From: Geobacteraceae bacterium
GTDB lineage: Bacteria > Desulfobacterota > Desulfuromonadia > Geobacterales > Pseudopelobacteraceae
Direction: 5' to 3'
Assembly: GCA_013336525.1 (NCBI GenBank)
Contig: JAAXTM010000005.1
Coordinates: 62,001 to 126,000, forward strand
DNA: 64,000 nucleotides
This document shows positions 38,743-48,600 of this stretch, piece after piece. The number at the start of each line of letters is the position of its first letter. Position 1 is the first letter of the stretch. Under the pieces are notes generated by a model that saw nothing but the letters and a program-made list of their open reading frames with translations, made no database searches and was not told the origin of the DNA. The translations under genes were made by a program, and so were the position numbers.

Positions 38743-41046
38743 TTACTCGCTGCTGTTGTAATCACAACCCTCTTTGGGACACTTCAAAAATTCACCTTTG
38801 CGCTTGTAGATCTTTTTGACCAGCAACGGGAACCCGCATTTCGGGCAGGGACTTTCCACCGGGAGATCCCAGAGAGCAAATTTACACTTCGGATATTGAT
38901 TGCATGAGTAAAACAGTTTACCAAAGCGGGATTTCTTCTCCGTCAGCTCTCCTTCTTTGCACTCCGGACAGACTACGCCGGTGCTTACCGGCTTGATCAG
39001 CGGCTGGATGTTTTTGCAGGCCGGGTAGCCGGAACAGGCCAGATACTTTCCAAAGCGGCCATCCTTTATCAGCATCGGCAGCCCGCATTTTTCACATTTT
39101 TCTTCTGAAACTACCGGTTCGACAATTTCACCATCCTGATCTACGTTACGGGTATATTTACACCCTTCCTGAAAACCGGAACAGGCGATGAATTTGCCGC
39201 GTTTGCCAAGCTTTACGACCAGTGGCTTGCCACATTCAGGGCATACTTCATCAGTCGCCTCTGTTGTCAGATCAGCCTTGTTGACTTCACCCTCTTTCTG
39301 TTTCAACAGCGCAACAAACGGCTCCCAGAATTCCTTCAGCAGCGGCTTCCACTCTTTTTCACCACGAGAGACCTGATCCAGTTCCTCTTCCAGTCCAGCG
39401 GTAAAATTATAATCCACATACTGTGCAAAATGTGCCGTCAGCAGGTCGCTGACCACCATGCCGACATCTTCCGGGAAGAAGCGTTTCTTGTCGAGGCGGG
39501 CGTACTTTCTCTCCACCAGAGTATTCATGATCGAGGCAAAAGTTGATGGGCGGCCGATGCCATACTCTTCCAGTGTTTTAACCAGCGTAGCCTCGGTATA
39601 GCGTGGAGGTGGCTGCGTGAAGTGCTGTTCGGGGAGAACTTCATGGAGCTTGAGTGAGGCGCCCTCAACCATAGCCGGCAGCAGCCCCTCTTTTTCTTCA
39701 TCCTGATCGTCAAGCCCTTCGATGTACAACTTCATAAAACCGGGAAAACGGATAACCGTCCCGGCGGCACGCAGTCCCGCCCTGCCTGCCCCGGCAAAAG
39801 GACCAGCTGCAGGAGGCACAGACAGCTCTGCAGTGATATCAACCGATGTCTGATCAAGCAGCGCTTCAGCCATCTGGCATGCTACGGTTCTTTTCCAGAT
39901 CAGCTCGTACAGCTTATAGAGGTCAGGTGTCAGATACTTCTTCAACTCGATTGGAGTCTTGGCAATATAGGTCGGTCTAACAGCCTCATGGGCTTCCTGG
40001 GCATTTTTGGATTTTGTTTTGAATATACGGGGCTTTGCGAGCGCATATTCCTTGCCGTATGCGGCGGAGATGACGTCGTGGGCATCTGCCAGAGCCAGAG
40101 TTGAAAGATTGACGCTGTCGGTTCGCATATAGGTTATGAGACCGACCGTCCCCTCTTCCCCGATATCAATACCTTCATACAGTTTCTGAGCAGTAGACAT
40201 GGTTTTCTTGGCCGAGAAACCAAGCTTACGTGATGCCTCCTGCTGGAGAGTAGAAGTGGTGAATGGCGGCGAAGGATTACGTTTTTTCTCGGTTTTGGTG
40301 ACCTTGGCGACCTTGTAGCTGCCCGACTGCAGTGCCGCTTTCAGTGCGCTCGCGACCTCTTCACCTGGGATATCGAACTTGCCGAGTTTTTTACCGCCAA
40401 CTTCTACCAGACCGGCTTTGAACTCCTGTCCGGCAGCAACACCGAGACGGGCGGCAACAGTCCAGTATTCCTGTTCGTTGAAGGCAAGTATTTCCTTCTC
40501 ACGCTCACAAACCAGACGGAGCGCTACTGATTGGACACGTCCGGCGGAAAGCCCGTAGCGGATTTTTTTCCATAGAAACGGAGAGAGGTTGAAGCCGACC
40601 AGGTAGTCCAGAATCGAACGGGCCTGCTGGGCATCAACGAGATCAAGTGCGATGTCTCGGGGGTTTTGAACAGCATGCAGAATCGCTTCTTTGGTGATTT
40701 CGTGGAACTCAACCCGCTGGATTTTGATTCCGGGGCTCTTTTTATCGAGGCCGAGCGCCGCCAGCAGATGCCAGGATATAGCTTCCCCTTCACGGTCGGG
40801 GTCAGTTGCAAGCAACAGTCGATCCGCCCCCTTGAGAGCATCTTTTATTGCATCAAGATGTTTTTTACTTTCAGGGAGGACATGATACTTCGGTTCAAAA
40901 CCCTTCTCGATGTCCACCGACCCCTGTTTACTCGGGAGGGCCCGTACATGTCCAAACGAAGCCAGGACTTTAAAGTCCGGGCCGAGGAATTTCTCTATTG
41001 TTTTCCCTTTTGCGGGGGATTCTACAATAACAAGGTTTTTCGACAT
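38743..41046 (-). CDS. topA: DNA topoisomerase I
   Basis: The 767-residue type IA topoisomerase has a TOPRIM domain (NLVIVESPAKGKTIEKFLG, LLATDPDREGEAISWHL), the active tyrosine Tyr306 in GLITYMRTDSVNLS, and ARIDKKR-like FASIMNTLVERKYA. Four C-terminal zinc-binding units begin CPECGKP, CEKCGLP, CPECKEG and CPKCGFP. It relaxes negative supercoils. The start at 41046 gives the usual MSKNLVIVESP terminus; a reading to 41085 adds 13 residues without a site. Confidence 0.96.
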   Translation of the reverse strand: MSKNLVIVESPAKGKTIEKFLGPDFKVLASFGHVRALPSKQGSVDIEKGFEPKYHVLPESKKHLDAIKDALKGADRLLLATDPDREGEAISWHLLAALGLDKKSPGIKIQRVEFHEITKEAILHAVQNPRDIALDLVDAQQARSILDYLVGFNLSPFLWKKIRYGLSAGRVQSVALRLVCEREKEILAFNEQEYWTVAARLGVAAGQEFKAGLVEVGGKKLGKFDIPGEEVASALKAALQSGSYKVAKVTKTEKKRNPSPPFTTSTLQQEASRKLGFSAKKTMSTAQKLYEGIDIGEEGTVGLITYMRTDSVNLSTLALADAHDVISAAYGKEYALAKPRIFKTKSKNAQEAHEAVRPTYIAKTPIELKKYLTPDLYKLYELIWKRTVACQMAEALLDQTSVDITAELSVPPAAGPFAGAGRAGLRAAGTVIRFPGFMKLYIEGLDDQDEEKEGLLPAMVEGASLKLHEVLPEQHFTQPPPRYTEATLVKTLEEYGIGRPSTFASIMNTLVERKYARLDKKRFFPEDVGMVVSDLLTAHFAQYVDYNFTAGLEEELDQVSRGEKEWKPLLKEFWEPFVALLKQKEGEVNKADLTTEATDEVCPECGKPLVVKLGKRGKFIACSGFQEGCKYTRNVDQDGEIVEPVVSEEKCEKCGLPMLIKDGRFGKYLACSGYPACKNIQPLIKPVSTGVVCPECKEGELTEKKSRFGKLFYSCNQYPKCKFALWDLPVESPCPKCGFPLLVKKIYKRKGEFLKCPKEGCDYNSSE

Positions 41047-41106
41047 GATATCTATAGGTATCCTTATAGTGGATTTCAAAAACATTAAAATTATACAAAA
41101 TCATAA

Positions 41107-41260
41107 ATAACACGGAGGCACGGAGTACACGGAGAAAGTCAAAAGAATAATTCAGGGGCACAACAAAAGCGAGAATCTATGTTTTCCCATAAATTGGTTG
41201 CAGCTTTTCTCCGTGTCATCGCTTAGCAGCGCTTACTTTTGGCCGTTGCTCCGTGTTATT
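41107..41260. repeat. Dispersed inverted-repeat element, copy 2
   Basis: The left arm 41107-41144 has AACACGGAGGC, ACGGAGTACACGG and GAAAGTCAAAA. The right side has TTTTCTCCGTGTCATC (41205-41220) and TTGCTCCGTGTTATTCAAG (41246-41264), with about 27 unrelated bases (GCTTAGCAGCGC...) between the two halves. It lies between topA and dprA, and its left arm nearly equals the reverse complement of the right arm of copy 1. It is non-coding. Confidence 0.75.
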
Positions 41261-41271
41261 CAAGTCATTTA

Positions 41272-42369
41272 TCACGCGACAGCGTAGTGCGTGCCGGGCA
41301 GCGGCGTAATCGCTCCCTTGAGTTCGAGGTGCAGTAACATAGAGGAAACCTCCCCGGCTGTCAATTCAGTTTGGGAGATGATGTCATCAATGTGTAACGG
41401 CGAGCGAGCCAGCAGCTCGTAAATTGCTGCCTCTTTAGGTGTCAGAGCAAAGGTGCGGGGTGGTGGCTGGAATAATGGAGCGTCGGCAGATGCAAGTGCG
41501 TACGCCGGGAGTTCCTCAAGAATATCCTCAACACAATCCACCAGCTTGGCCCCCTGTTTGATCAGGCGGTTGCATCCGCGGCTGGTTGCGAAAGAGATAT
41601 TTCCCGGCACGGCAAAAACATCACGCCCATGCTCCAGGGCATACTGAGCGGTAATAAGCGAACCACTTTTCTCAGCGGCCTCAACGACCAAAACCCCGCT
41701 CGACAGTCCACTAATGATCCGGTTGCGGCGCGGGAAATTTTCTGCCAGCGGCATAGTCCCGAGCGGGAATTCAGAAACAAGGCACCCCTTACCTGCCATC
41801 TCTTCGAAGAGCGTGCGATTTTCGGGTGGATAAATCTTGTCAACACCGCATCCCAGCACACCGATGCTCCTTCCTCCCGACTGGAGCGCACCCTTATGGG
41901 CAGCGGTATCAACACCGCGCGCCATCCCGGACACAACACAGACGCCATGGCTGGCGAGCGCCTCGGCCATCTTTCCCGTTGTCAGCAGGCCATAGGAAGT
42001 TGCCCGGCGCGAACCGACGATGGCAACTGAAAGCTCGCAGGAACGCAGCTCTCCTTTGACATACAGAAAAGGTGGCGGATCTGGAATTTCAAACAGGGAT
42101 TTGGGGTAGTCACCCGATAGATAGGTCACCAGGCGTGCAGCACTCGCCTCAAGCCGACGGCACTCATCCTCCGCAAAACGCTTCCATTCGGCGTTTTTAA
42201 ATCCCTCTATGATCGCAGGGGTCATTCCCCTGATGCCGGCAAGTGACGCAGCCGAAGCCTTCAAGGCGGTTTCTGGCGTATCAAACCTCTCCAGAAGCCG
42301 CCGAAAGGCAACATTACCTATCCCTGGAACCGCCTTAAGACCTATCCAGTAATAATTTTCCATTTTCAT
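41272..42369 (-). CDS. dprA: DNA processing protein DprA (Smf)
   Basis: The 365-residue protein has an N-terminal SAM/helix-hairpin-helix region (WIGLKAVPGIGNVAFRRLLE). A Rossmann-like DprA domain follows (AIVGSRRATSYG, VVSGMARGVDTAAHKGAL, SGSLITAQYALEHGRDVFAVPGNI), then a C-terminal winged helix (residues about 300-360). DprA protects incoming single-stranded DNA and loads RecA during transformation. It is widely conserved even where competence is not shown. Met3 is an alternative start. Confidence 0.95.
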   Translation of the reverse strand: MKMENYYWIGLKAVPGIGNVAFRRLLERFDTPETALKASAASLAGIRGMTPAIIEGFKNAEWKRFAEDECRRLEASAARLVTYLSGDYPKSLFEIPDPPPFLYVKGELRSCELSVAIVGSRRATSYGLLTTGKMAEALASHGVCVVSGMARGVDTAAHKGALQSGGRSIGVLGCGVDKIYPPENRTLFEEMAGKGCLVSEFPLGTMPLAENFPRRNRIISGLSSGVLVVEAAEKSGSLITAQYALEHGRDVFAVPGNISFATSRGCNRLIKQGAKLVDCVEDILEELPAYALASADAPLFQPPPRTFALTPKEAAIYELLARSPLHIDDIISQTELTAGEVSSMLLHLELKGAITPLPGTHYAVA

Positions 42370-42391
42370 ACCCAGTCAATACACGATAAAA

Positions 42392-42414
42392 AAAACCGGC
42401 CCGAAGCCGGTTTT
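42392..42414 (-). terminator. Terminator after the LysM protein gene
   Basis: AAAACCGGC (42392-42400) and GCCGGTTTT (42406-42414) form a stem with a CCGAA loop. A run of T follows on the minus strand, and T follows on the plus strand too. It lies 16 bases after the LysM gene stop and separates it from dprA. Confidence 0.85.
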
Positions 42415-42430
42415 AAAAACAGATTTCAGT

Positions 42431-43471
42431 TTATTTGGTTTGGCTGACGATTCGGTCACCCTTGTAGATGGTGTCGATACTCTTGACAACCAATGCTGTG
42501 GCTGATTTTTTGCCGGTTTCAAGGATAACCAGTGCCCCGAGCAGCTCCTGAGGCAACCGATCAATTCGCCCCTCGACATAACGCTGATCAATTGTCACAT
42601 CCCGGACAATATAAAGCATGTTGCCGACCTCAGCTCCATGGCTTGCTCCGAGGTCGATATAAACAACATCTCCCGCCGCGATAATGCTGGCACCACTATA
42701 ACTTTCGACGATATACCCTTTGAGATCATTTGAGGTATTCTTCAGGGATATTTCACGTCGACGGTTCTCTTTGTAGGGGAGCAGATAAGCTCCGGGACTG
42801 ATTTCCTTGGTTGACGTTGTAATAATCGCCCGGGAGGATTTTCGCTCCACATCAGTCAACTGAAGAGTCCCGAGAGGGATCATCTTATATCCCATTTCCT
42901 CATTATTCAGCGGATGATTCACCGATGCATCCTTGCGGAATATGGAAAATTTATCACCACCACCGGCATTCAGAGCGGTGCCGATATCGGTGTACACAAT
43001 ATCATCAACACCCGTCACTACACGGCCATGCTGAGCTCCGATTACAAATCCGTAGGGCTTGAAACCCTTCTCCATCAAAAAACCCTCAGTACCAAAGAGC
43101 GTGTAGGTTTTCTCGGCGGCAACTTCCTGAAGCACTTCAGCAACTGCTGTAGCAGGGAGTGGGATGGGTGGAGTAGCTATCGGTGTCTGCACTATTATTT
43201 GTTCTGCTATCTGCTCCTTGGGGACAAGCTCGAGCCTGTCAGGAAAAATCCGTACTTTTTGCCCAGGGTAAATAAAATGTGGATTTGTTACCTGGCTGTT
43301 TTTAGACCACATATTCGGCCAATAATGCGGATCCTTTATGAAACGGTCTGAGAGTCCCCAGAGTGTATCACCCTGTTTGATGACATAAACGGTTGGTTCA
43401 TCCTGGTCGGCGGCAAACACAACAGTTGGGATGACCAAAAGAGCCAACAGCAGTAGTAATCTGATTTTCAT
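42431..43471 (-). CDS. Exported LysM-domain protein
   Basis: The 346-residue protein has a signal peptide (MKIRLLLLLALLVIPTVVFAA) and an N-terminal LysM domain (VYVIKQGDTLWGLSDRFIKDP through NPHFIYPGQKVRIFPDRL, residues about 29-80) that binds peptidoglycan. The rest is beta-rich and resembles the C-terminal part of Geobacter LysM proteins of unknown role. It lies 41 bases downstream of a CpoB-type gene, which suggests an envelope-maintenance unit. Confidence 0.85.
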   Translation of the reverse strand: MKIRLLLLLALLVIPTVVFAADQDEPTVYVIKQGDTLWGLSDRFIKDPHYWPNMWSKNSQVTNPHFIYPGQKVRIFPDRLELVPKEQIAEQIIVQTPIATPPIPLPATAVAEVLQEVAAEKTYTLFGTEGFLMEKGFKPYGFVIGAQHGRVVTGVDDIVYTDIGTALNAGGGDKFSIFRKDASVNHPLNNEEMGYKMIPLGTLQLTDVERKSSRAIITTSTKEISPGAYLLPYKENRRREISLKNTSNDLKGYIVESYSGASIIAAGDVVYIDLGASHGAEVGNMLYIVRDVTIDQRYVEGRIDRLPQELLGALVILETGKKSATALVVKSIDTIYKGDRIVSQTK

Positions 43472-43512
43472 GCAGGTCTCCTTAATTGCCTTCTAGGAAG
43501 GACATATCTGGT

Positions 43513-44241
43513 TCAATTTGCGTTAAGACGCTCGCGTGCTTTTATTGCAGCAGGGCTGCTTGGATATGAAGTAATAATGCGCTCGAATATCCCCGTTGCC
43601 TTCTCTTTCTCTTTCATGGCAGACAACGTATAGCCGAGTTTCAAGAGTGCATCCGGGGTTTTAGAGCTTTTCGGGTAAACTTCCACTACCTTTGAAAAAG
43701 CCTCTTTTGCCTTGGGAAGGTCTGACAGAGTATAGTGACATTCACCTATCCAGTACACGGCGTTGGCAGCGTAGTCGCTCTGTGGATAATTTTTCAGAAA
43801 CGATTCAAACGACTCGATGGCCGCTGGAAAATTGTTGGCACTATAGAGGCCGAATGACTTGATATACTCCTCCGGGGGGCCTGACTCTTTGGTGACTTTA
43901 AGTGGTGAAGACGGATGAACGATCTCTACTTTGGGAGTTTGTGACTGCTGGGTGAGAATCGCAACTCTGGCTTTAAGCTCATCACCGGAAGCTCTCAAAT
44001 CACGATGATCATCCCTCAGCCTCTTTATCTCACCGGATAGCGACTTAAGCTGGTCATCCTGAACCTGCAGCAAGCCGGCAAGTTCATTGTGACGTTGTTC
44101 AGTTTTTTTTGCAGACTGAATAATAAACTCTATTTTAGCTTCGGACTCTACCTGGCGCTTTACCATCAGGTCATTGGCGGCACACCCCGAGATAAAAACA
44201 GAAAAAAGCAGAAATGGTACCAATCGGCTGCCTGATTGCAT
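43513..44241 (-). CDS. CpoB/YbgF-like tetratricopeptide lipoprotein
   Basis: The 242-residue protein has a signal peptide with a lipobox (FISGC, lipidated Cys20), a coiled coil (residues about 35-95) and C-terminal TPR repeats of the YbgF type (PPEEYIKSFGLYSANNFPAAIESFESFL, YWIGECHYTLSDLPKAKEAF). CpoB coordinates peptidoglycan synthesis with Tol-Pal constriction in E. coli. No tol or pal gene is adjacent. A strong promoter lies just upstream, and the LysM gene follows. Confidence 0.85.
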   Translation of the reverse strand: MQSGSRLVPFLLFSVFISGCAANDLMVKRQVESEAKIEFIIQSAKKTEQRHNELAGLLQVQDDQLKSLSGEIKRLRDDHRDLRASGDELKARVAILTQQSQTPKVEIVHPSSPLKVTKESGPPEEYIKSFGLYSANNFPAAIESFESFLKNYPQSDYAANAVYWIGECHYTLSDLPKAKEAFSKVVEVYPKSSKTPDALLKLGYTLSAMKEKEKATGIFERIITSYPSSPAAIKARERLNAN

Positions 44242-44271
44242 AATACCCCCATTTAACGTACGTTTTTCATA

Positions 44272-44299
44272 ATTAAAGCGATATAGTCACCTTTGTCAA
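44272..44299 (-). promoter_or_regulatory. Promoter of the CpoB-LysM unit
   Basis: On the minus strand TTGACA (44299-44294) and TTTAAT (44277-44272, 5 of 6 consensus) are separated by 16 bases. Transcription would start about 24 bases before the lipoprotein ATG. This is one of the best promoter matches in the window. Confidence 0.65.
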
Positions 44300-44400
44300 G
44301 CGAAAGGTGCCTTTTAAGTTTTCTTGGAAGGTCGATTATGTTAGCATCACATCCCCGCTAACCAGACTAACAGCCCAACACTTTTTATTGGAAATCCTCA

Positions 44401-45633
44401 ATGCATAGGCCCGAACTGCTGGCTCCGGCCGGTAACATGGAAAAACTTAAAATTGCAATACATTACGGAGCAGATGCCGTCTATCTTGGCGGCCAGGCCT
44501 TTGGACTGCGCAATAAGGCAGACAACTTTTCCATTGATGAGATGAAAGCGGCCCTTGATTTCTGCCGGACAAAGCATGTCAAAGCCTACCTGACGATCAA
44601 CAGCTATCCGCGCAATGAATCACTCCCGGAGCTTGATGAGTATCTGGCGCAGATTGCCCCCCTCCCCTTCGACGCCTATATCGTCGCCGATCCGGGGGTC
44701 ATAGATGCGGTGCGCCAGGTCTCCCCGGAACGCGAACTGCACCTCTCGACCCAGGCCAACACGATCAACTGGCGTTCAGCCAGATTCTGGCAGCAGCAGG
44801 GTGTCCGCCGGATAAACCTTGCCCGCGAAATGAGCCTTGATAATATTCAAGAGACCGTGACAAACGTCCCGGGGATGGAATTTGAGGCATTTGTACATGG
44901 GGCGCTCTGCATCTCCTATTCCGGGCGCTGTCTGATTTCCAGCATGCTGACCGGGCGGGACGCCAATCAGGGTGAATGTACTCACCCCTGCCGCTGGAGC
45001 TATCACCTGGTCGAAGAATCGCGACCGGGTGAATATTTTCCGGTCGTGGAGGATGAAAACGGCACCTTTATCTTCAACTCCCGTGACCTCTGCCTGCTGG
45101 AGCATATTCCGGTTCTGGTCACAAGCGGGGTGCATGCACTCAAGATCGAAGGGCGCATGAAGGGGATTAACTACGTAGCTTCAGTGCTGCGAGTTTACCG
45201 TCAGGCGCTGGACGAGTACCTGGCCAATCCCGATAAGTGGCTCTGCCGCCCCGAATGGCTGGAGGAGTTGGCCAAACTGAGCCACCGCGGCTACACAACC
45301 GGCTTCCTGTTCGGGCAGCCACGCAACGTCGGACAGGAGTACGAGTCGGCCTACATCCGCAGTCACGATTTTGTCGGAGTCATTGATGAAGTGCTGGGTG
45401 ACGGGACACTACTGATCAGCGTACGAAACAGGATCAAGGCCGGTGATCTGATCGAATTCATCGGGCCTGGAATGCGAAACGACTCTGTAACCCTTCAGCA
45501 TTTTCTGGTTTTTCCAGAGCGCGGTGCCGCCACTCCGTCAGAGGTTGCCAATCCCAACCAGAGAATACTTTTGACTGTGCCGTTTACAGTTGAAGCGGGC
45601 GATCTGCTGCGCCGCGAGAAGATTACCGGGTGA
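44401..45633 (+). CDS. Peptidase U32-family protein (RNA hydroxylation type)
   Basis: The 410-residue protein has the U32 signatures ELLAPAGNMEKLKIAIHYGADAVY, ELHLSTQANTINW and EAFVHGALCISYSGRCLISS. The cysteine set CISYSGRC plus CTHPCRW is typical of the Fe-S-bearing TrhP/RlhA group. Despite the name, these act in prephenate-dependent hydroxylation of tRNA U34 or 23S rRNA rather than as proteases. Which RNA is modified cannot be told from sequence. It lies 42 bases before the first hybrid kinase on the same strand. Confidence 0.88.
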   Translation: MHRPELLAPAGNMEKLKIAIHYGADAVYLGGQAFGLRNKADNFSIDEMKAALDFCRTKHVKAYLTINSYPRNESLPELDEYLAQIAPLPFDAYIVADPGVIDAVRQVSPERELHLSTQANTINWRSARFWQQQGVRRINLAREMSLDNIQETVTNVPGMEFEAFVHGALCISYSGRCLISSMLTGRDANQGECTHPCRWSYHLVEESRPGEYFPVVEDENGTFIFNSRDLCLLEHIPVLVTSGVHALKIEGRMKGINYVASVLRVYRQALDEYLANPDKWLCRPEWLEELAKLSHRGYTTGFLFGQPRNVGQEYESAYIRSHDFVGVIDEVLGDGTLLISVRNRIKAGDLIEFIGPGMRNDSVTLQHFLVFPERGAATPSEVANPNQRILLTVPFTVEAGDLLRREKITG

Positions 45634-45675
45634 AAAAGCCGGCTGAGCCGTCGGACGAAACAAGGGGAGCATAAC

Positions 45676-48600
45676 ATGAATTTTTACTACAACCTCAAAG
45701 TCAGGGACAAGCTGGCTCTCGGTTATGCCGTGGTACTACTTTGCTGTTTTCTGGTAGGTTTTTTGGGTTTCAAGGGGATGTCAGAAGCCCAAAACAGGCT
45801 CAACAATGTGCAGCAACACATGATTCCTTCCATTAAAACAGTGGCAAAGATTGACAATACGATAGAACAATACCGGCGCGTATATCTCCGTTATATGCTT
45901 GCAATCAGTCCACAACAGCGCAAAGAACTTGAAGCCAAACTTACCGCTGATGAACTCGCTATCACAGATCTGTTGGAGCGGTCAAAGGCATTCCATACTA
46001 TTCCAAAAGAGCGCGAACTTCTGGACAATCTGTCTGTAATTATCCAGGAGTTTTATGTTGCCACCAAAAAGATGCGCAGTGCCATAAGTTCCGGCATCAA
46101 ATACGAGGCACTACAGGCCGAGCACCTGCGAATAAAAAAAATTTCCGACCAGCTGGAAAGCACTCTCACACAACTTTCACAATTTAACGACAATGAAGTT
46201 AAAGAGCATTTTGAACAGAGTAATTTATCCTATTCAGAATTCCGCTTCTGGCTGGCCGCGCTGATCATTTTTTCCATCATCCTTGCTATCTCGATGCTTG
46301 TGCTGATTTCCCGCAGTATCGCCAACCCGCTGCGCCAGGTGCTTGAAGCTGTCCGTTCGCAGCAGGCGGGTGGGGAGGAAAAGGTCCGGCTGGCTGAAGC
46401 GATTGCCGGAGGCGATCTGAATCAGGAGGTAATAATTACCGAGCCATTCAAGATTGATAATAATCTGAAGAGCCGGGATGAAACCGGGATGCTGTTGAAG
46501 GCTTTTGTCGGAATGAGCGAGGTACAACAGTCACTTGACCTGGCTTTTGCCGACATGACCAGCGCTCTGCGCCAAAACCGTGACCAAAAAGCAGTGCACG
46601 ATTGGTTCAAAAGCGGCCAGAACGATCTCAACACCATTCTCAGGGGCGACAAACCCACTGCAAAGCTTGCGAATCAGGCACTTGCATTTCTGGCCGGATA
46701 TCTTGGCGCTGGAGTCGGTGTTTTCTACGTTTTTGATGAGAAGGAAGCTGTGCTGCAAATGGCCGCAAGCTACGCGCTTGCACCTGGCAAACACCTGAAC
46801 GAACGGATCGCCCTGGGCGAAGGGCTGGCAGGACAAGCGGCACTGGAAAAGAAGGTTATAACCCTGCAAGAAGCGCCTCCAGACTATCTCAGTATCAGTT
46901 CAGGGCTGGGTGAATCCAGACCGGCGCATATTGTTGCCCTCCCCCTACTGCATAACAACACTCTGGTTGGCCTTCTGGAACTGGGTTCGTTCACCACATT
47001 CAGTGACAACGATTTATCATTTCTGCAGCAGATAATGGAAGCACTTGCAATTACCCTAAGTGTAAACAAGTCGCACCAAAAACTTAACGATCTTCTGGAA
47101 CATACGCAAGGACAGTCAGAAGAACTTCAGATGCAGCAGGAAGAACTGCAGCAGACCAACGAAGAGCTTGAAGAACGTGCCCAGCTGCTGGAGCAGCAGC
47201 GTGAACAGATCCGTGTCAAAAACCGCGCGTTGGAGGAGACCTGGGGCGAGCTGCAACTCAAGGCTAATGAGCTTGAACGGGTCAGCACCTATAAATCGGA
47301 GTTCCTGGCGAATATGTCGCATGAGCTGCGCACTCCTCTCAATAGCCTGATGATCCTGTCCAGCCTGTTGAAAGACAATCGGGAAGGAAACCTGACAGCC
47401 AAGCAGGTGGAATTTGCTGCCACCATTAACGGAGCCGGCCGGGATCTACTCAACCTGATCAACGACATCCTGGATCTTTCCAAGATCGAATCAGGACACA
47501 TGGAATTCCATTATGAGGATCTGAACCTGTCTGAAATCTGCGAGCAGATTGAAACCGTTTTTAATCCGATTGCCGGAGACAGGGGGATTGACTTCACAGT
47601 AACGGTTGACGATTCCTCGCCAAAAGCCTTTACTGCCGATAGCCAGAGAACCCAGCAAATTCTTAAGAACCTCCTTTCAAATGCCTGTAAATTCACATCA
47701 GAGGGTGCGGTTATTCTCCGAGTTTACACACCGGAACCTGGCGAGTGTCAGCTTGAGACACCATCTATCGCCTTTGCCGTTTCCGACACCGGCATCGGCA
47801 TTCCAACCGACAAACAGTCACTAATATTTAACGCTTTCCAACAGGCGGACGGCAGCACCAGCCGCACCTATGGCGGCACAGGACTGGGGCTTTCCATTTC
47901 ACGCCAGCTTGCCCGTTCCATGGGTGGAGAAATCTCTTTAACCAGCGAAGAAGGCAAGGGAAGTACCTTCACTCTGTATCTGCCTATCATGGGAATCTGC
48001 GATCTCAATGCCGCAGCGGAAAAGCCGGATCTCCCCGCCAGTCCGGTTAAAACTGCCGCAGCTGGAACCAAAAGCAAATGGACTGACACACTCCCGGCTC
48101 CGCTACCTGATGACCGCCTGCAGATACCGGAAGGCGGCAAGAGCATTCTGGTCATTGAAGATGACCTGACATTTGCCGGTATACTGCTAAGAATGGTTCG
48201 TGATCGAGGCTTTTCTGCACTTGTTGCTGCTGACGGAGAAAACGGCATCGCTATGGCCGAACTTTATCGCCCAAGTGCTATCATTCTTGATGTCATGCTC
48301 CCGCATATCGACGGCTGGGGTGTCATGCGCAGCTTGAAAGATAACCCGGCAACCCGTCATATACCGGTACATTTTGTCACCTGCCTGGAAGAACGTCAGA
48401 AAGCAATGAGCATGGGGGCCATAGGCTATGTAACAAAACCGGTTAGCAGAGAACTGCTGGACAACGTTTTCAGCACCCTGGAGAGCACCATCAAAAAAAC
48501 TATGAAAATGCTGCTTATTGTTGAGGATGACCCAGCGCAGGCACAGGCCATGGTGGCCCTTCTGGAAGAGAGGGAAGTGGCAATCCTTGTTGCTGAGAGT

